This document shows, one piece after another, positions 53,653 through 61,114 of a stretch of DNA of 64,000 bases; positions within the stretch are counted from its first letter, which is position 1, and each line of letters begins with the position of its first letter. Source of the stretch: Limibacter armeniacum (lineage in GTDB: Bacteria > Bacteroidota > Bacteroidia > Cytophagales > Flammeovirgaceae); the NCBI RefSeq assembly GCF_036880985.1, contig NZ_JBAJNO010000001.1:124001-188000 (forward strand), in the 5' to 3' direction. Under the pieces are notes generated by a model. The model was not told the DNA's origin. It saw only the letters and a program-made list of their open reading frames with translations, and did not search any database. The translations under genes were made by a program, and so were the position numbers.

Positions 53653-54882
53653 ATGAAAAGTTTACATCAATGCTGGAGGTGGTACGGTCCCAATGACCCT
53701 GTAAAACTTTCAGACATTCAGCAGGCAGGTGCTACAGGACTTGTGCATGCCCTGCATCATATTCCGGTGGGAGAAGTATGGTCCGTAGAAGAAATCCGCC
53801 AACGGCAGCAGCTCATTCAAAGCCAAAGTAAAATATTGGCTTGGGAAGTGGTGGAAAGCGTCAATGTACACGAAAGCATCAAGCTTGGACTTGCTGACAG
53901 AGATCATTATATCGTGCAATACCAGCAGACGCTACGTAACCTTTCTGCCTGTGGCATTACGACGGCATGCTACAACTTTATGCCGGCATTGGACTGGACC
54001 CGAACAGCGCTTGATTATACATTGGCTAACGGTGCTAAAGCCCTGCGTTTTGATTGGGTTGCACTGGCAGCCTTTGACCTCTATATTCTGAAGCGACCTA
54101 ACGCGATGTATACCTACAGCCATCAGGTTAGGTCATTGGCTGACGAGTATTTCTTTCAGTTAAGCGAAAGGGAAAAAGAAATACTTCAGCACAGCATTCT
54201 GGCAGGACTTCCGGGTACTACTGATGTCCTAAGCCTTGAGGAGTTTGAAGCACACCTTGACCGGTACAAGGAAATGGATGCCGAACGGCTTAAGGAAAAT
54301 CTCCGTTATTTTCTGCAGCAGGTAATTCCTGTAGCTGAAGCCTGTGGCATCAAAATGTGTATTCACCCTGATGATCCGCCTTACCCTATTTTCGATCTGC
54401 CCCGCATTGTATCCACAGAAGAGGACCTAACCTTTATTGTCAATGCTGTTGACAGTCCTGCCAATGGCATTACTTTCTGTACCGGATCACTGGGTCCCAA
54501 CGCTGCCAACGATCTGGCAGGAATTGTGGAACGGCTAGGCTATCGGATTCACTTTGTCCACCTAAGAAATATTCAGCGGCAAGAAGAAGATAGCTTTTAT
54601 GAAGCAGAACATCTGGGCGGTGATGTGGATATGCTTGGGGTTATGCAAGCACTTGTCAGGGAATCCATCAAGCGAAAGAAGGCAGGCAGCAGTGATTACC
54701 AACTTCCATTCAGACCTGACCATGGACATCAAATGCTTGATGACTTGCAGAAGGACATTATTTTTCCCGGCTATTCGGCAATAGGAAGACTGAAAGGATT
54801 GGCTGAGTTACGGGGAATGGGAATGGCTGTGGAGCAATATGAATGGCAAAAAATGACAGTTGATTCTGAAGTGGCTGATTAA
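53653..54882 (+). CDS. uxuA: D-mannonate dehydratase UxuA, 409 aa
   Basis: TIM-barrel enzyme with the UxuA hallmarks: MKSLHQCWRWYGPNDPVKLSDIQQAGATGLVHALHHIPVGEVW at the start, WEVVESVNVHESIK, KMCIHPDDPPYPIFDLPRIVST with metal ligands, FCTGSLG, VHLRNIQ and DGHQM-like FRPDHGHQMLDD. It converts D-mannonate to 2-keto-3-deoxygluconate in glucuronate catabolism, in the cytoplasm. No intact fructuronate reductase is in the window; a decayed SDR gene is at 17570-17900. It is ended by a strong terminator at 54893-54937. Confidence 0.95.
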   Translation: MKSLHQCWRWYGPNDPVKLSDIQQAGATGLVHALHHIPVGEVWSVEEIRQRQQLIQSQSKILAWEVVESVNVHESIKLGLADRDHYIVQYQQTLRNLSACGITTACYNFMPALDWTRTALDYTLANGAKALRFDWVALAAFDLYILKRPNAMYTYSHQVRSLADEYFFQLSEREKEILQHSILAGLPGTTDVLSLEEFEAHLDRYKEMDAERLKENLRYFLQQVIPVAEACGIKMCIHPDDPPYPIFDLPRIVSTEEDLTFIVNAVDSPANGITFCTGSLGPNAANDLAGIVERLGYRIHFVHLRNIQRQEEDSFYEAEHLGGDVDMLGVMQALVRESIKRKKAGSSDYQLPFRPDHGHQMLDDLQKDIIFPGYSAIGRLKGLAELRGMGMAVEQYEWQKMTVDSEVAD

Positions 54883-54892
54883 TCAGCACATC

Positions 54893-54937
54893 ACCGGTTT
54901 GAGTCTCAATAATTGTACACTCAAACCGGTTTTTTTG
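54893..54937. terminator. Intrinsic terminator after uxuA
   Basis: ACCGGTTTGAGT-(14 nt)-ACTCAAACCGGT followed by eight T. A 12-bp perfect stem, 8-10 bp after the uxuA stop. Confidence 0.9.
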
Positions 54938-54977
54938 TAGTAGAGAATTTGATTTCTATTCTTGATTGGCAGCTGCA

Positions 54978-55820
54978 CTACTGGGCTAATTGGCTGTAAT
55001 TGATTAGTTGTACTTTATTTCTAGACAGCATTCTTGAAAATGATTTAGCCGTCAGCATTTTAGTTTCAGCATTTCTGGATACAGCCACCTCTGTTGAGGG
55101 TGCTTCTCCTTTCAGATGAAGTGCACTCATTTCTATGGTATCAAGCCCCGGATGAATCACCAGGAGCATCATTTTCCCTGTATTGACCCTGATTTCTTTT
55201 TCCACTCTTTTAAGCATTGAGTCATCTTGGTATTTTTCCTGATTAACCTGTAGGGCGACTTCATCGCACTGTTCGGAAACCAATAAGTCAAACTCTTTCC
55301 CCAATTGCCTAATGAGCTGTTTATGAACATCCGAAGCCTTATCCACACCCATATGCCCATTGATAAAACTGAGGGAAAGTCCCGCATCCTGCGCTTTCTG
55401 GATCTGTGCCCTGAATTCTTTTTCCAGCTCTTCCATATTGGCGGGAACTTGCCAGTTTCCGATCCATTCATTTTTGAAGTAGCCGTCCTTATCCACCAAT
55501 GATGCTACATTTTCTCTACCCAAAATGGGTCCCCAACGCAAATACTCCCACTCAGAGTTAGCCGTTAAATGTACCCCCACTGACACATTAGGATAACGTT
55601 TCAAGAGCTGAACCGCTTCAGGAAACCAAGGGCCATTGACAATCACGGCTACTGATACCGGCATACCTGTCTCTGCAATGCGTTCAAATGCCTGATTAAC
55701 TGCATGACTTATACCAATATCATCACACCTGATGATCAGTTTTTCAGAAGACTGGGCATGCAAGGTTAAACTCAGGAAAGGAAGACATAAAAAAATTGTC
55801 TTGATAAAAAACGTTCTCAT
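54978..55820 (-). CDS. Secreted YdjC/ChbG-family carbohydrate deacetylase-like protein, 280 aa
   Basis: A signal peptide (to about LHAQ) is followed by the YdjC fold. It has the metal-binding IIRCDDIGISHAVNQAFE (Asp-Asp), SVGVHLTANSEWEYLRW (His), FINGHMGVDKASDVHKQL (His) and a late LLVIHPGLDT. ChbG/YdjC enzymes deacetylate N-acetylated or O-acetylated oligosaccharides. Usual ones are cytoplasmic, and this one is exported. It is 13 bp after the DUF4380 gene, in one unit. Confidence 0.8.
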   Translation of the reverse strand: MRTFFIKTIFLCLPFLSLTLHAQSSEKLIIRCDDIGISHAVNQAFERIAETGMPVSVAVIVNGPWFPEAVQLLKRYPNVSVGVHLTANSEWEYLRWGPILGRENVASLVDKDGYFKNEWIGNWQVPANMEELEKEFRAQIQKAQDAGLSLSFINGHMGVDKASDVHKQLIRQLGKEFDLLVSEQCDEVALQVNQEKYQDDSMLKRVEKEIRVNTGKMMLLVIHPGLDTIEMSALHLKGEAPSTEVAVSRNAETKMLTAKSFSRMLSRNKVQLINYSQLAQ

Positions 55821-55833
55821 ATCATATTGCCTT

Positions 55834-56766
55834 TTAATGGTTAAGTTTTCTCTCTTCTATTTCAAATCTAATCATTTCTGCCACCTCTTCTGCTGTCATT
55901 TGGGTTTCTGAATAAGGAATAAAAAGCCAGTTTACCTCCCAGCGAAAGGATTTGCCTGCCTTTAAAAGCTGATAGGCACTATGCTGCTCCATTTCTAGAT
56001 AGGGTGCCTCTTTGCTTACATACACTTCCACTTCTCCTTGTTCAGGTGCCAAAGCTTCCAATTGCGTATCCTCAAATACTTTTACAACTGCCACTCCTTC
56101 TCGCAGATAGGCATGCCACCCGTCACTGCCGTCCGCCAGTAATTTTGATTTCTTTCCTGACAGGTAAAGGGCATCTTCCATAATTTCAAAATCAAAATAC
56201 TGCTGGTCATAGGTAAGCAGGTGCTGCAAGTCAGCCTCTCTTTGATAAAACAGAAAACCTTGGTCGTTGCCTTTGTCTTCAAATGCTTTACCTGCCGGAA
56301 AAATAACCCGACCATTCTTGGGCATTCTGCTTACTTCCCAATGTGCCATTTCCATATCCGAATCAGTGACATTGGTAGCAGTATAGACTACCTGCAATTG
56401 CGAGTCAGACAAAAGCCTGTATTCCTTGTTGAGTTGCAACCCTGTTACTAGGCAATCTCCACTTTTTAAAATAAATCCGTTCTCAACAGGTGCTACCTCA
56501 TAGGATGCCTGATCAATGGCTGGAGGTGGAGGCCAAACCCATTGCTGCTGCGGACTGGGCCACCAGATGGAGCCATAATACTCATCATGTTCTGTCGCAT
56601 CTGTCAACAATGCCCTTCCTCTTACATATATCTGTGCAATTCGTCCTCCGTGCTGAGGTGCCAACACAATTTCAGTTTCACTTTTTTCTAATATAGTTCG
56701 CATGTCAGGAGGTAAAAATATTCCCATCAATAACAACAGGGCAAAACCTGTCAATCTCGTCCACAT
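55834..56766 (-). CDS. DUF4380 (galactose mutarotase-like fold) protein, 310 aa
   Basis: An N-terminal hydrophobic segment (MWTRLTGFALLLLMGIFLPP) acts as signal or anchor. The beta-sandwich shows IVLAPQHGGRIAQIYVRGRALL, SIWWPSPQQQWVWPPPP and MEMAHWEVSRMPKNGRVIFPAG, as in DUF4380 proteins, which resemble mutarotases. It may bind or isomerise a released sugar in the periplasm. Function not established. First gene of the two-gene unit with the YdjC-like deacetylase. Confidence 0.65.
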   Translation of the reverse strand: MWTRLTGFALLLLMGIFLPPDMRTILEKSETEIVLAPQHGGRIAQIYVRGRALLTDATEHDEYYGSIWWPSPQQQWVWPPPPAIDQASYEVAPVENGFILKSGDCLVTGLQLNKEYRLLSDSQLQVVYTATNVTDSDMEMAHWEVSRMPKNGRVIFPAGKAFEDKGNDQGFLFYQREADLQHLLTYDQQYFDFEIMEDALYLSGKKSKLLADGSDGWHAYLREGVAVVKVFEDTQLEALAPEQGEVEVYVSKEAPYLEMEQHSAYQLLKAGKSFRWEVNWLFIPYSETQMTAEEVAEMIRFEIEERKLNH

Positions 56767-56947
56767 AGCTATCTTGAATTATGTCAATGAAAATAATTAG
56801 GAATAAAGTTGAAGATTAAATTAATAGCTGAAAACAGACTGAAGATGTCCCTACCTTTTCAGAACATTTGTCCCCTAATTCATCTGAGAGGAACCGATAT
56901 TTTTGAATTGTTACTTTTGACACAGAACCTGAGTAAATTATTTAAAT

Positions 56948-58810
56948 ATGACGAGAAAGGAATTTATCCATAACAGTGCTTCTGTAGCTGCCGGTTACCT
57001 CATGTTGCCCGGTATACTGAGAGCAAACAGCCTGACTCAAAAGCCAAGTATTTTAGGAAATGGTATACCTTCTAACCTGTTTCCTAATCTCAATCTTGAT
57101 CATTTTATTTTCAGTAAATCTGGCTCCTTTATGGTAGTCAATTACAAAGACAAGGCAACCTCGCACCGACTGATGCTCAAGACGCTCCGCTATGAAGCCA
57201 TTCCATATAAGTGGCACAAAGAGTGGGCAGGTGATTACTACGAGATTGCTCTATACAAAGACGGAAAGGAGTTGCCTTATACTTTGGACTACAAGCCTTG
57301 GTCTATGGAGCTTCTTACCTCAAACGGAAAGGCTGTAATCTCCTTTATGGATGAAAATACCCTGTACATGGGCGCTGAGCATCTGGAAGTGCGGATGATG
57401 CCGATTCAACCTTACCTTTGGATCAACCCTATTGAAAATGGAAAAGAGATAGAACTCTCACCCAATCCCGGCAGGATTTTTCATCATTTCAAAACGGCCA
57501 AGCACACCCAAATGCAACTGGACTACAAAGAGGAAGTCCGCAATACAGATGCCCACCTGAATTATATCAGTTTCAAGGCTGAAAAAGGTAAACTCTGTTT
57601 TGGTTTTAGGGAAGGTCGCATCTCCACCAAATGGCCGACACCAATTCCAGATGCTGAAGAAGTCATAACCCAGAACAAAGCTGATATTGACCAATGGATG
57701 GATAAAATGCCAAACGTACCCGTAGCCTTGGAAGCCTCGGCCAAAACAGCTTGGTACATGCTCTATGCCTTTCAGGTACAAGCTATCGGAAAATACACCC
57801 ACCCTATGATTGTATGCTCCAAAAACAGTTGGCTCACAAGGGTATGGGGGTGGGACAACTGCTTTCATGCCATGGCAGTGGCACAGGCAGATCAGGAGTT
57901 GGCGTGGGGACAGCTCAAGACTTTCTTTGATAACCAATTGCCAAACGGAGCCATTCCGGACAGTATCAGTGACCTGAATACCAACCAGTACTGTATAAAA
58001 CCTCCTGTTTACGGCTGGACAATCTCACAACTGATCAAGCAATACGGTTGGGACAAAGCACTTCCTCACCTTCAGGAACTGTATGAGCCATTGGGTAAAC
58101 TGACAAATTATTGGTACAACTTTCGAGATCCGCAACAGCACATGCATTGCCGCTATTTTCATGGCAATGACAGCGGATGGGACAATGCCACCGCTTTTGA
58201 CTATGGAACGCCACTAGCCGGTGCAGACTTGGTTGCTTACCTAACCATTCAGCTGGAAGTACTGGCAGAAATCGCCCAGAAACTCAATAAGAAAGAGGAA
58301 GCTAAAATGTGGAAAGAAAAAGCCAACAAGCAATTGAAAGTCATCAAAAGGGATTTTATCAAAGATCAGCATTTTGTGCATCTGGACGCTGATGGTAAAC
58401 CAGTCAAAACCAACTCGCTGCTACATTATATTCCTCTGTTGCTTGCCAAACGGCTGCCCGAAAATGTGACGGATACTTTAGTAAAAGAATTGGGTATTGG
58501 CGGACATTTCCTGACCGAGTATGGTTTTGCTTCAGAGGCGATCAATAGCCCCGAATATACAACAGACGGCTACTGGAGAGGTCCTATCTGGGCACCACCC
58601 AACTACCAGTTGTTCACCGCGCTGCTGGAACTAGGCGAAACAGATTTGGCACGAACCGTTGCTGAACGCTACTGTAATACCTACAAGAAGTATCCAACCT
58701 TCAATGAAAACAACAATGCACTGACAGGAGAAGGACTACAGGCTCCGGGTGTCAGCTGGACGGCCTCAGCTTTTATCCTGATGGCTAGCTGGCTTGAAAA
58801 AAATGCCTGA
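56948..58810 (+). CDS. GH63-like glycosidase with Tat-like signal, 620 aa
   Basis: The N-terminus MTRKEFIHNSASVAAGYLMLPG has the RK-F pattern of Bacteroidota Tat-type signals. An N-terminal sandwich (about 40-250) precedes an (alpha/alpha)6 barrel with SWLTRVWGWDNCFHAMA, LPNGAIPDS, FHGNDSGWDNATAFDYG and GYWRGPIWAPPNY. These are hallmarks of the GH63/GH37 trehalase-like clan with candidate catalytic Asp in WGWDN and Glu/Asp at the end. Possible alpha-glucosidase, mannosyl-glycerate hydrolase-like or other alpha-linked activity; not fixed by eye. It converges with the AraC gene, 5 bp apart. Confidence 0.7.
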   Translation: MTRKEFIHNSASVAAGYLMLPGILRANSLTQKPSILGNGIPSNLFPNLNLDHFIFSKSGSFMVVNYKDKATSHRLMLKTLRYEAIPYKWHKEWAGDYYEIALYKDGKELPYTLDYKPWSMELLTSNGKAVISFMDENTLYMGAEHLEVRMMPIQPYLWINPIENGKEIELSPNPGRIFHHFKTAKHTQMQLDYKEEVRNTDAHLNYISFKAEKGKLCFGFREGRISTKWPTPIPDAEEVITQNKADIDQWMDKMPNVPVALEASAKTAWYMLYAFQVQAIGKYTHPMIVCSKNSWLTRVWGWDNCFHAMAVAQADQELAWGQLKTFFDNQLPNGAIPDSISDLNTNQYCIKPPVYGWTISQLIKQYGWDKALPHLQELYEPLGKLTNYWYNFRDPQQHMHCRYFHGNDSGWDNATAFDYGTPLAGADLVAYLTIQLEVLAEIAQKLNKKEEAKMWKEKANKQLKVIKRDFIKDQHFVHLDADGKPVKTNSLLHYIPLLLAKRLPENVTDTLVKELGIGGHFLTEYGFASEAINSPEYTTDGYWRGPIWAPPNYQLFTALLELGETDLARTVAERYCNTYKKYPTFNENNNALTGEGLQAPGVSWTASAFILMASWLEKNA

Positions 58811-58815
58811 TTCCT

Positions 58816-59715
58816 CTATTTTTTTTCAAGATAGAAATGCTGGTCATAACCACTCATGTAGGGCTGATGGTACAGGGACCGAAATGTTCTGGGTGACATC
58901 CCATGAATATTTCTGAACACTTTATTGAAATAACTCAGGTTGCTGAATCCTGCCTCATAACAGATTTCGGCAACCTGTTTATCTGTCGTGACCAGCTGTT
59001 TGGTCACATGGCCAATGCGAAGTTCATTCACAAAGGCTGAAAACGTCATACCTGTTCTCCTCTTGAAAAAATGAGCAAATGCTGTGACACTCATATTCAC
59101 CTGCTCGGCTACCTCTCCAATTGATAGGTTTTGCTGAAAATGACAGTGCAGGTAATCCATCACAGACTGGATACGCTTATATCCCAAATCAGCTCCTGCT
59201 TTTTCCTTCAATGGGCTTGACAGCAGCTGAATATCTTTTGCTGTTGACAGGCAATCAAGCAGCTGAAAAAAGGCTAGAAAACTTTCAAACTGGTTGGAGG
59301 CTTTCAACTTAGCCAACAGAGGCTTAGTCAGGTCAATGGTCTGCTTCCCAAAAAGTACACCTCTTTCTGCCTTATGGAAAAGTTGCCTGATATGGTACAT
59401 GGAAGAAAACTCCAGCCATTCTTTGCCCAGCTTTACAGGATCAAAATGCAAGACTGTCAGCCTAAAAGTATCAAGCTTCCCGAGTTGACCGATTGTATTT
59501 CTCCATTGATGCGGCACATTAGGTCCCAACAGAACTAGATCCATTTCCCCGATGGGCGCCATATTGTCCCCTATAAAACGTGTTCCCTCGCTACCTTCCA
59601 CAAGAGTCAGCTCCATCTCAGGGTGGCAATGCATCGGATAATCCATATACGCCACCTCAAAGGTTCTGATCAGGTAGGGGCTTTTTTCTGTAAGCGGTAT
59701 TTTCTCAAAAAACAT
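58816..59715 (-). CDS. AraC-family transcriptional regulator with cupin domain, 299 aa
   Basis: An N-terminal AraC cupin (about 10-110; FEVAYMDYPMHCHPEMELTLVE, LVLLGPNVPHQW) is followed by a linker and a C-terminal double helix-turn-helix (about 190-290; SIGEVAEQVNMSVTAFAHFFKRRTG, VAEICYEAGFSNLSYFNKVFRN, MSPRTFRSL). The cupin probably senses a sugar and controls neighbouring PUL genes. Cytoplasmic. A copy of the repeated promoter element (59751-59790) lies 36 bp upstream, and the gene is divergent from the second PhyH gene. Confidence 0.9.
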   Translation of the reverse strand: MFFEKIPLTEKSPYLIRTFEVAYMDYPMHCHPEMELTLVEGSEGTRFIGDNMAPIGEMDLVLLGPNVPHQWRNTIGQLGKLDTFRLTVLHFDPVKLGKEWLEFSSMYHIRQLFHKAERGVLFGKQTIDLTKPLLAKLKASNQFESFLAFFQLLDCLSTAKDIQLLSSPLKEKAGADLGYKRIQSVMDYLHCHFQQNLSIGEVAEQVNMSVTAFAHFFKRRTGMTFSAFVNELRIGHVTKQLVTTDKQVAEICYEAGFSNLSYFNKVFRNIHGMSPRTFRSLYHQPYMSGYDQHFYLEKK

Positions 59716-59750
59716 ACTTGGTTGGTTTCAGTAAAATCTCCTCATTATTT

Positions 59751-59790
59751 TCTTCCCTGCTTCAATATAGTATCAGTTTTCCATTAATAA
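59751..59790 (-). promoter_or_regulatory. Promoter-like repeated element, copy D
   Basis: The minus strand reads CTTA, 18 bp including ACTGATAC, then TATATTGAAG. It is related to copies B and C but diverged in the spacer. It lies 36 bp upstream of the AraC gene. Confidence 0.5.
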
Positions 59791-59836
59791 GTAGAGGAAT
59801 TGCAGTCAGGTAATCAGGACCTTTGTGTAATCACTA

Positions 59837-60595
59837 ATGCTAAATATTAAAATGAAAAAACTGACAATTTCTCAAGTGACACACTACCATCAGCAAGGTT
59901 ATTTGCTATACAATGAGCCTTTGTTTGAGGCTGCCGATTTTGAAAGACTACATGGTATTATGGAAGAACATCTGCTGAGCAAGGGAAACAAAAAGGCAGA
60001 CGAACTCGACACCCCCCACTTCCATGACAGCAGGCTGTTGGACTACCTAATGCACCCTGCAGTACTGGATAAAGTGGAAGCCCTGATCGGACCTAATATC
60101 GGGCTGTGGTCAAGTCATTTTATATGCAAAGATCCCAAGGTCGGGCGCCGTACCCCATGGCATGAGGATAGCGCCTATTGGGATGGTAAATTTGACCGTT
60201 TTGACCATATCGTAACAGTCTGGCTGGCACTAGACCGCTCTACGACTGAAAATGGCTGTATGGGCGTAATTCCCGAAACACATAAACACGGATTTTCGCA
60301 ATATCAAAAGGTAGATGCTGCTGTCAATACCTTCGGGGAAGAAATTGAGCTTGAGCAAAATGATCTCGATAAGGTGGTCTGGTTCGAGTTGGAGCAAGGC
60401 GAATGCTCATTCCATGATAGCCGGATTATTCATGGTGCCAACGCCAATACAAGCTTTTTTCGCAGGTGCGGCTATACGATGCGCTATTTTAGTCTGGATT
60501 TGCAATACAACACCGCTTTACCTGAAGCAGATAAGCATAAACTTTGGCACTGCCGGGGCGAGAATACCACCGGCAATCCTTTGATCTACCTGTAG
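59837..60595 (+). CDS. Phytanoyl-CoA dioxygenase (PhyH)-family enzyme, second copy, 252 aa
   Basis: HxD in PWHEDSAYWDG (His109, Asp111), distal His199 in RIIHGANAN and a following Arg (FFRRCGYTMRYF) complete the Fe(II)/2-oxoglutarate site. There is no export signal. The second possible start (ATG at 59852) would shorten it by five residues. It is only distantly similar to the PhyH protein at 20331-21146. Divergent from the AraC gene, which may control it. Substrate unknown. Confidence 0.8.
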   Translation: MLNIKMKKLTISQVTHYHQQGYLLYNEPLFEAADFERLHGIMEEHLLSKGNKKADELDTPHFHDSRLLDYLMHPAVLDKVEALIGPNIGLWSSHFICKDPKVGRRTPWHEDSAYWDGKFDRFDHIVTVWLALDRSTTENGCMGVIPETHKHGFSQYQKVDAAVNTFGEEIELEQNDLDKVVWFELEQGECSFHDSRIIHGANANTSFFRRCGYTMRYFSLDLQYNTALPEADKHKLWHCRGENTTGNPLIYL

Positions 60596-60601
60596 CCCTC
60601 C

Positions 60602-60647
60602 ATGTAAAGTGAGTGATTCGCACACCCGGTACTCACTTTACATTTTA
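60602..60647 (+). terminator. Intrinsic terminator after the second PhyH gene
   Basis: ATGTAAAGTGAGT-(16 nt)-ACTCACTTTACAT followed by TTTATTTT. A 13-bp perfect stem. Confidence 0.85.
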
Positions 60648-61114
60648 TTTTCAATCCATGATGCATTCCTTTTCAGTTGCAAATCAATCGTTTTATCAGA
60701 GTGATTGAGGGTGAATAGATCACAAAAGGTGGATTATTGATCTTTTTACTAAGAAGATCTTCAACTTGTAGTTGGCAATTGAATATTTCGGAGTTCGGTT
60801 GCTTCGGTAGTAAAGAACAAGGTATTGTATTTTTCAATCCTCAAAGACTTTCCTTCTTGTCAAATACCCTGCTCCTATGGCATTAAAATGTGATAAGCTC
60901 CTGAGCGATTCCTCTTTTAATACTATGTTTTAACGGGTTAAACACCCTGTTTTTTCAACATAAATAACTGATGACCAAACTTGTATCAAATTCCACCTTT
61001 AAGCATGACAATCTACTTCTAAAAACCCTCCATCCACCATTTTAAGTGTCATTCATACGACTTTGTGATACCTCCAAATCGGAGGCATTATTTATTTTCA
61101 ACTGATAAACTACT
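60648..61114. other. Leader/promoter region of the GH9 gene
   Basis: 467 bp without genes. It holds a terminator-like hairpin near 60929-60955 (AACGGGT...ACCCTGTT then T run). A second hairpin, CCTCC-aaatc-GGAGG at 61070-61084, is followed by a T-rich tail, about 30 nt upstream of the GH9 start. Promoters must lie in the first part. Confidence 0.45.

Noticed and set aside
57458-57937. 159-codon frame opposite the GH63-like gene
   Set aside because: Antisense shadow of a clear enzyme gene, with no start signal or family features.
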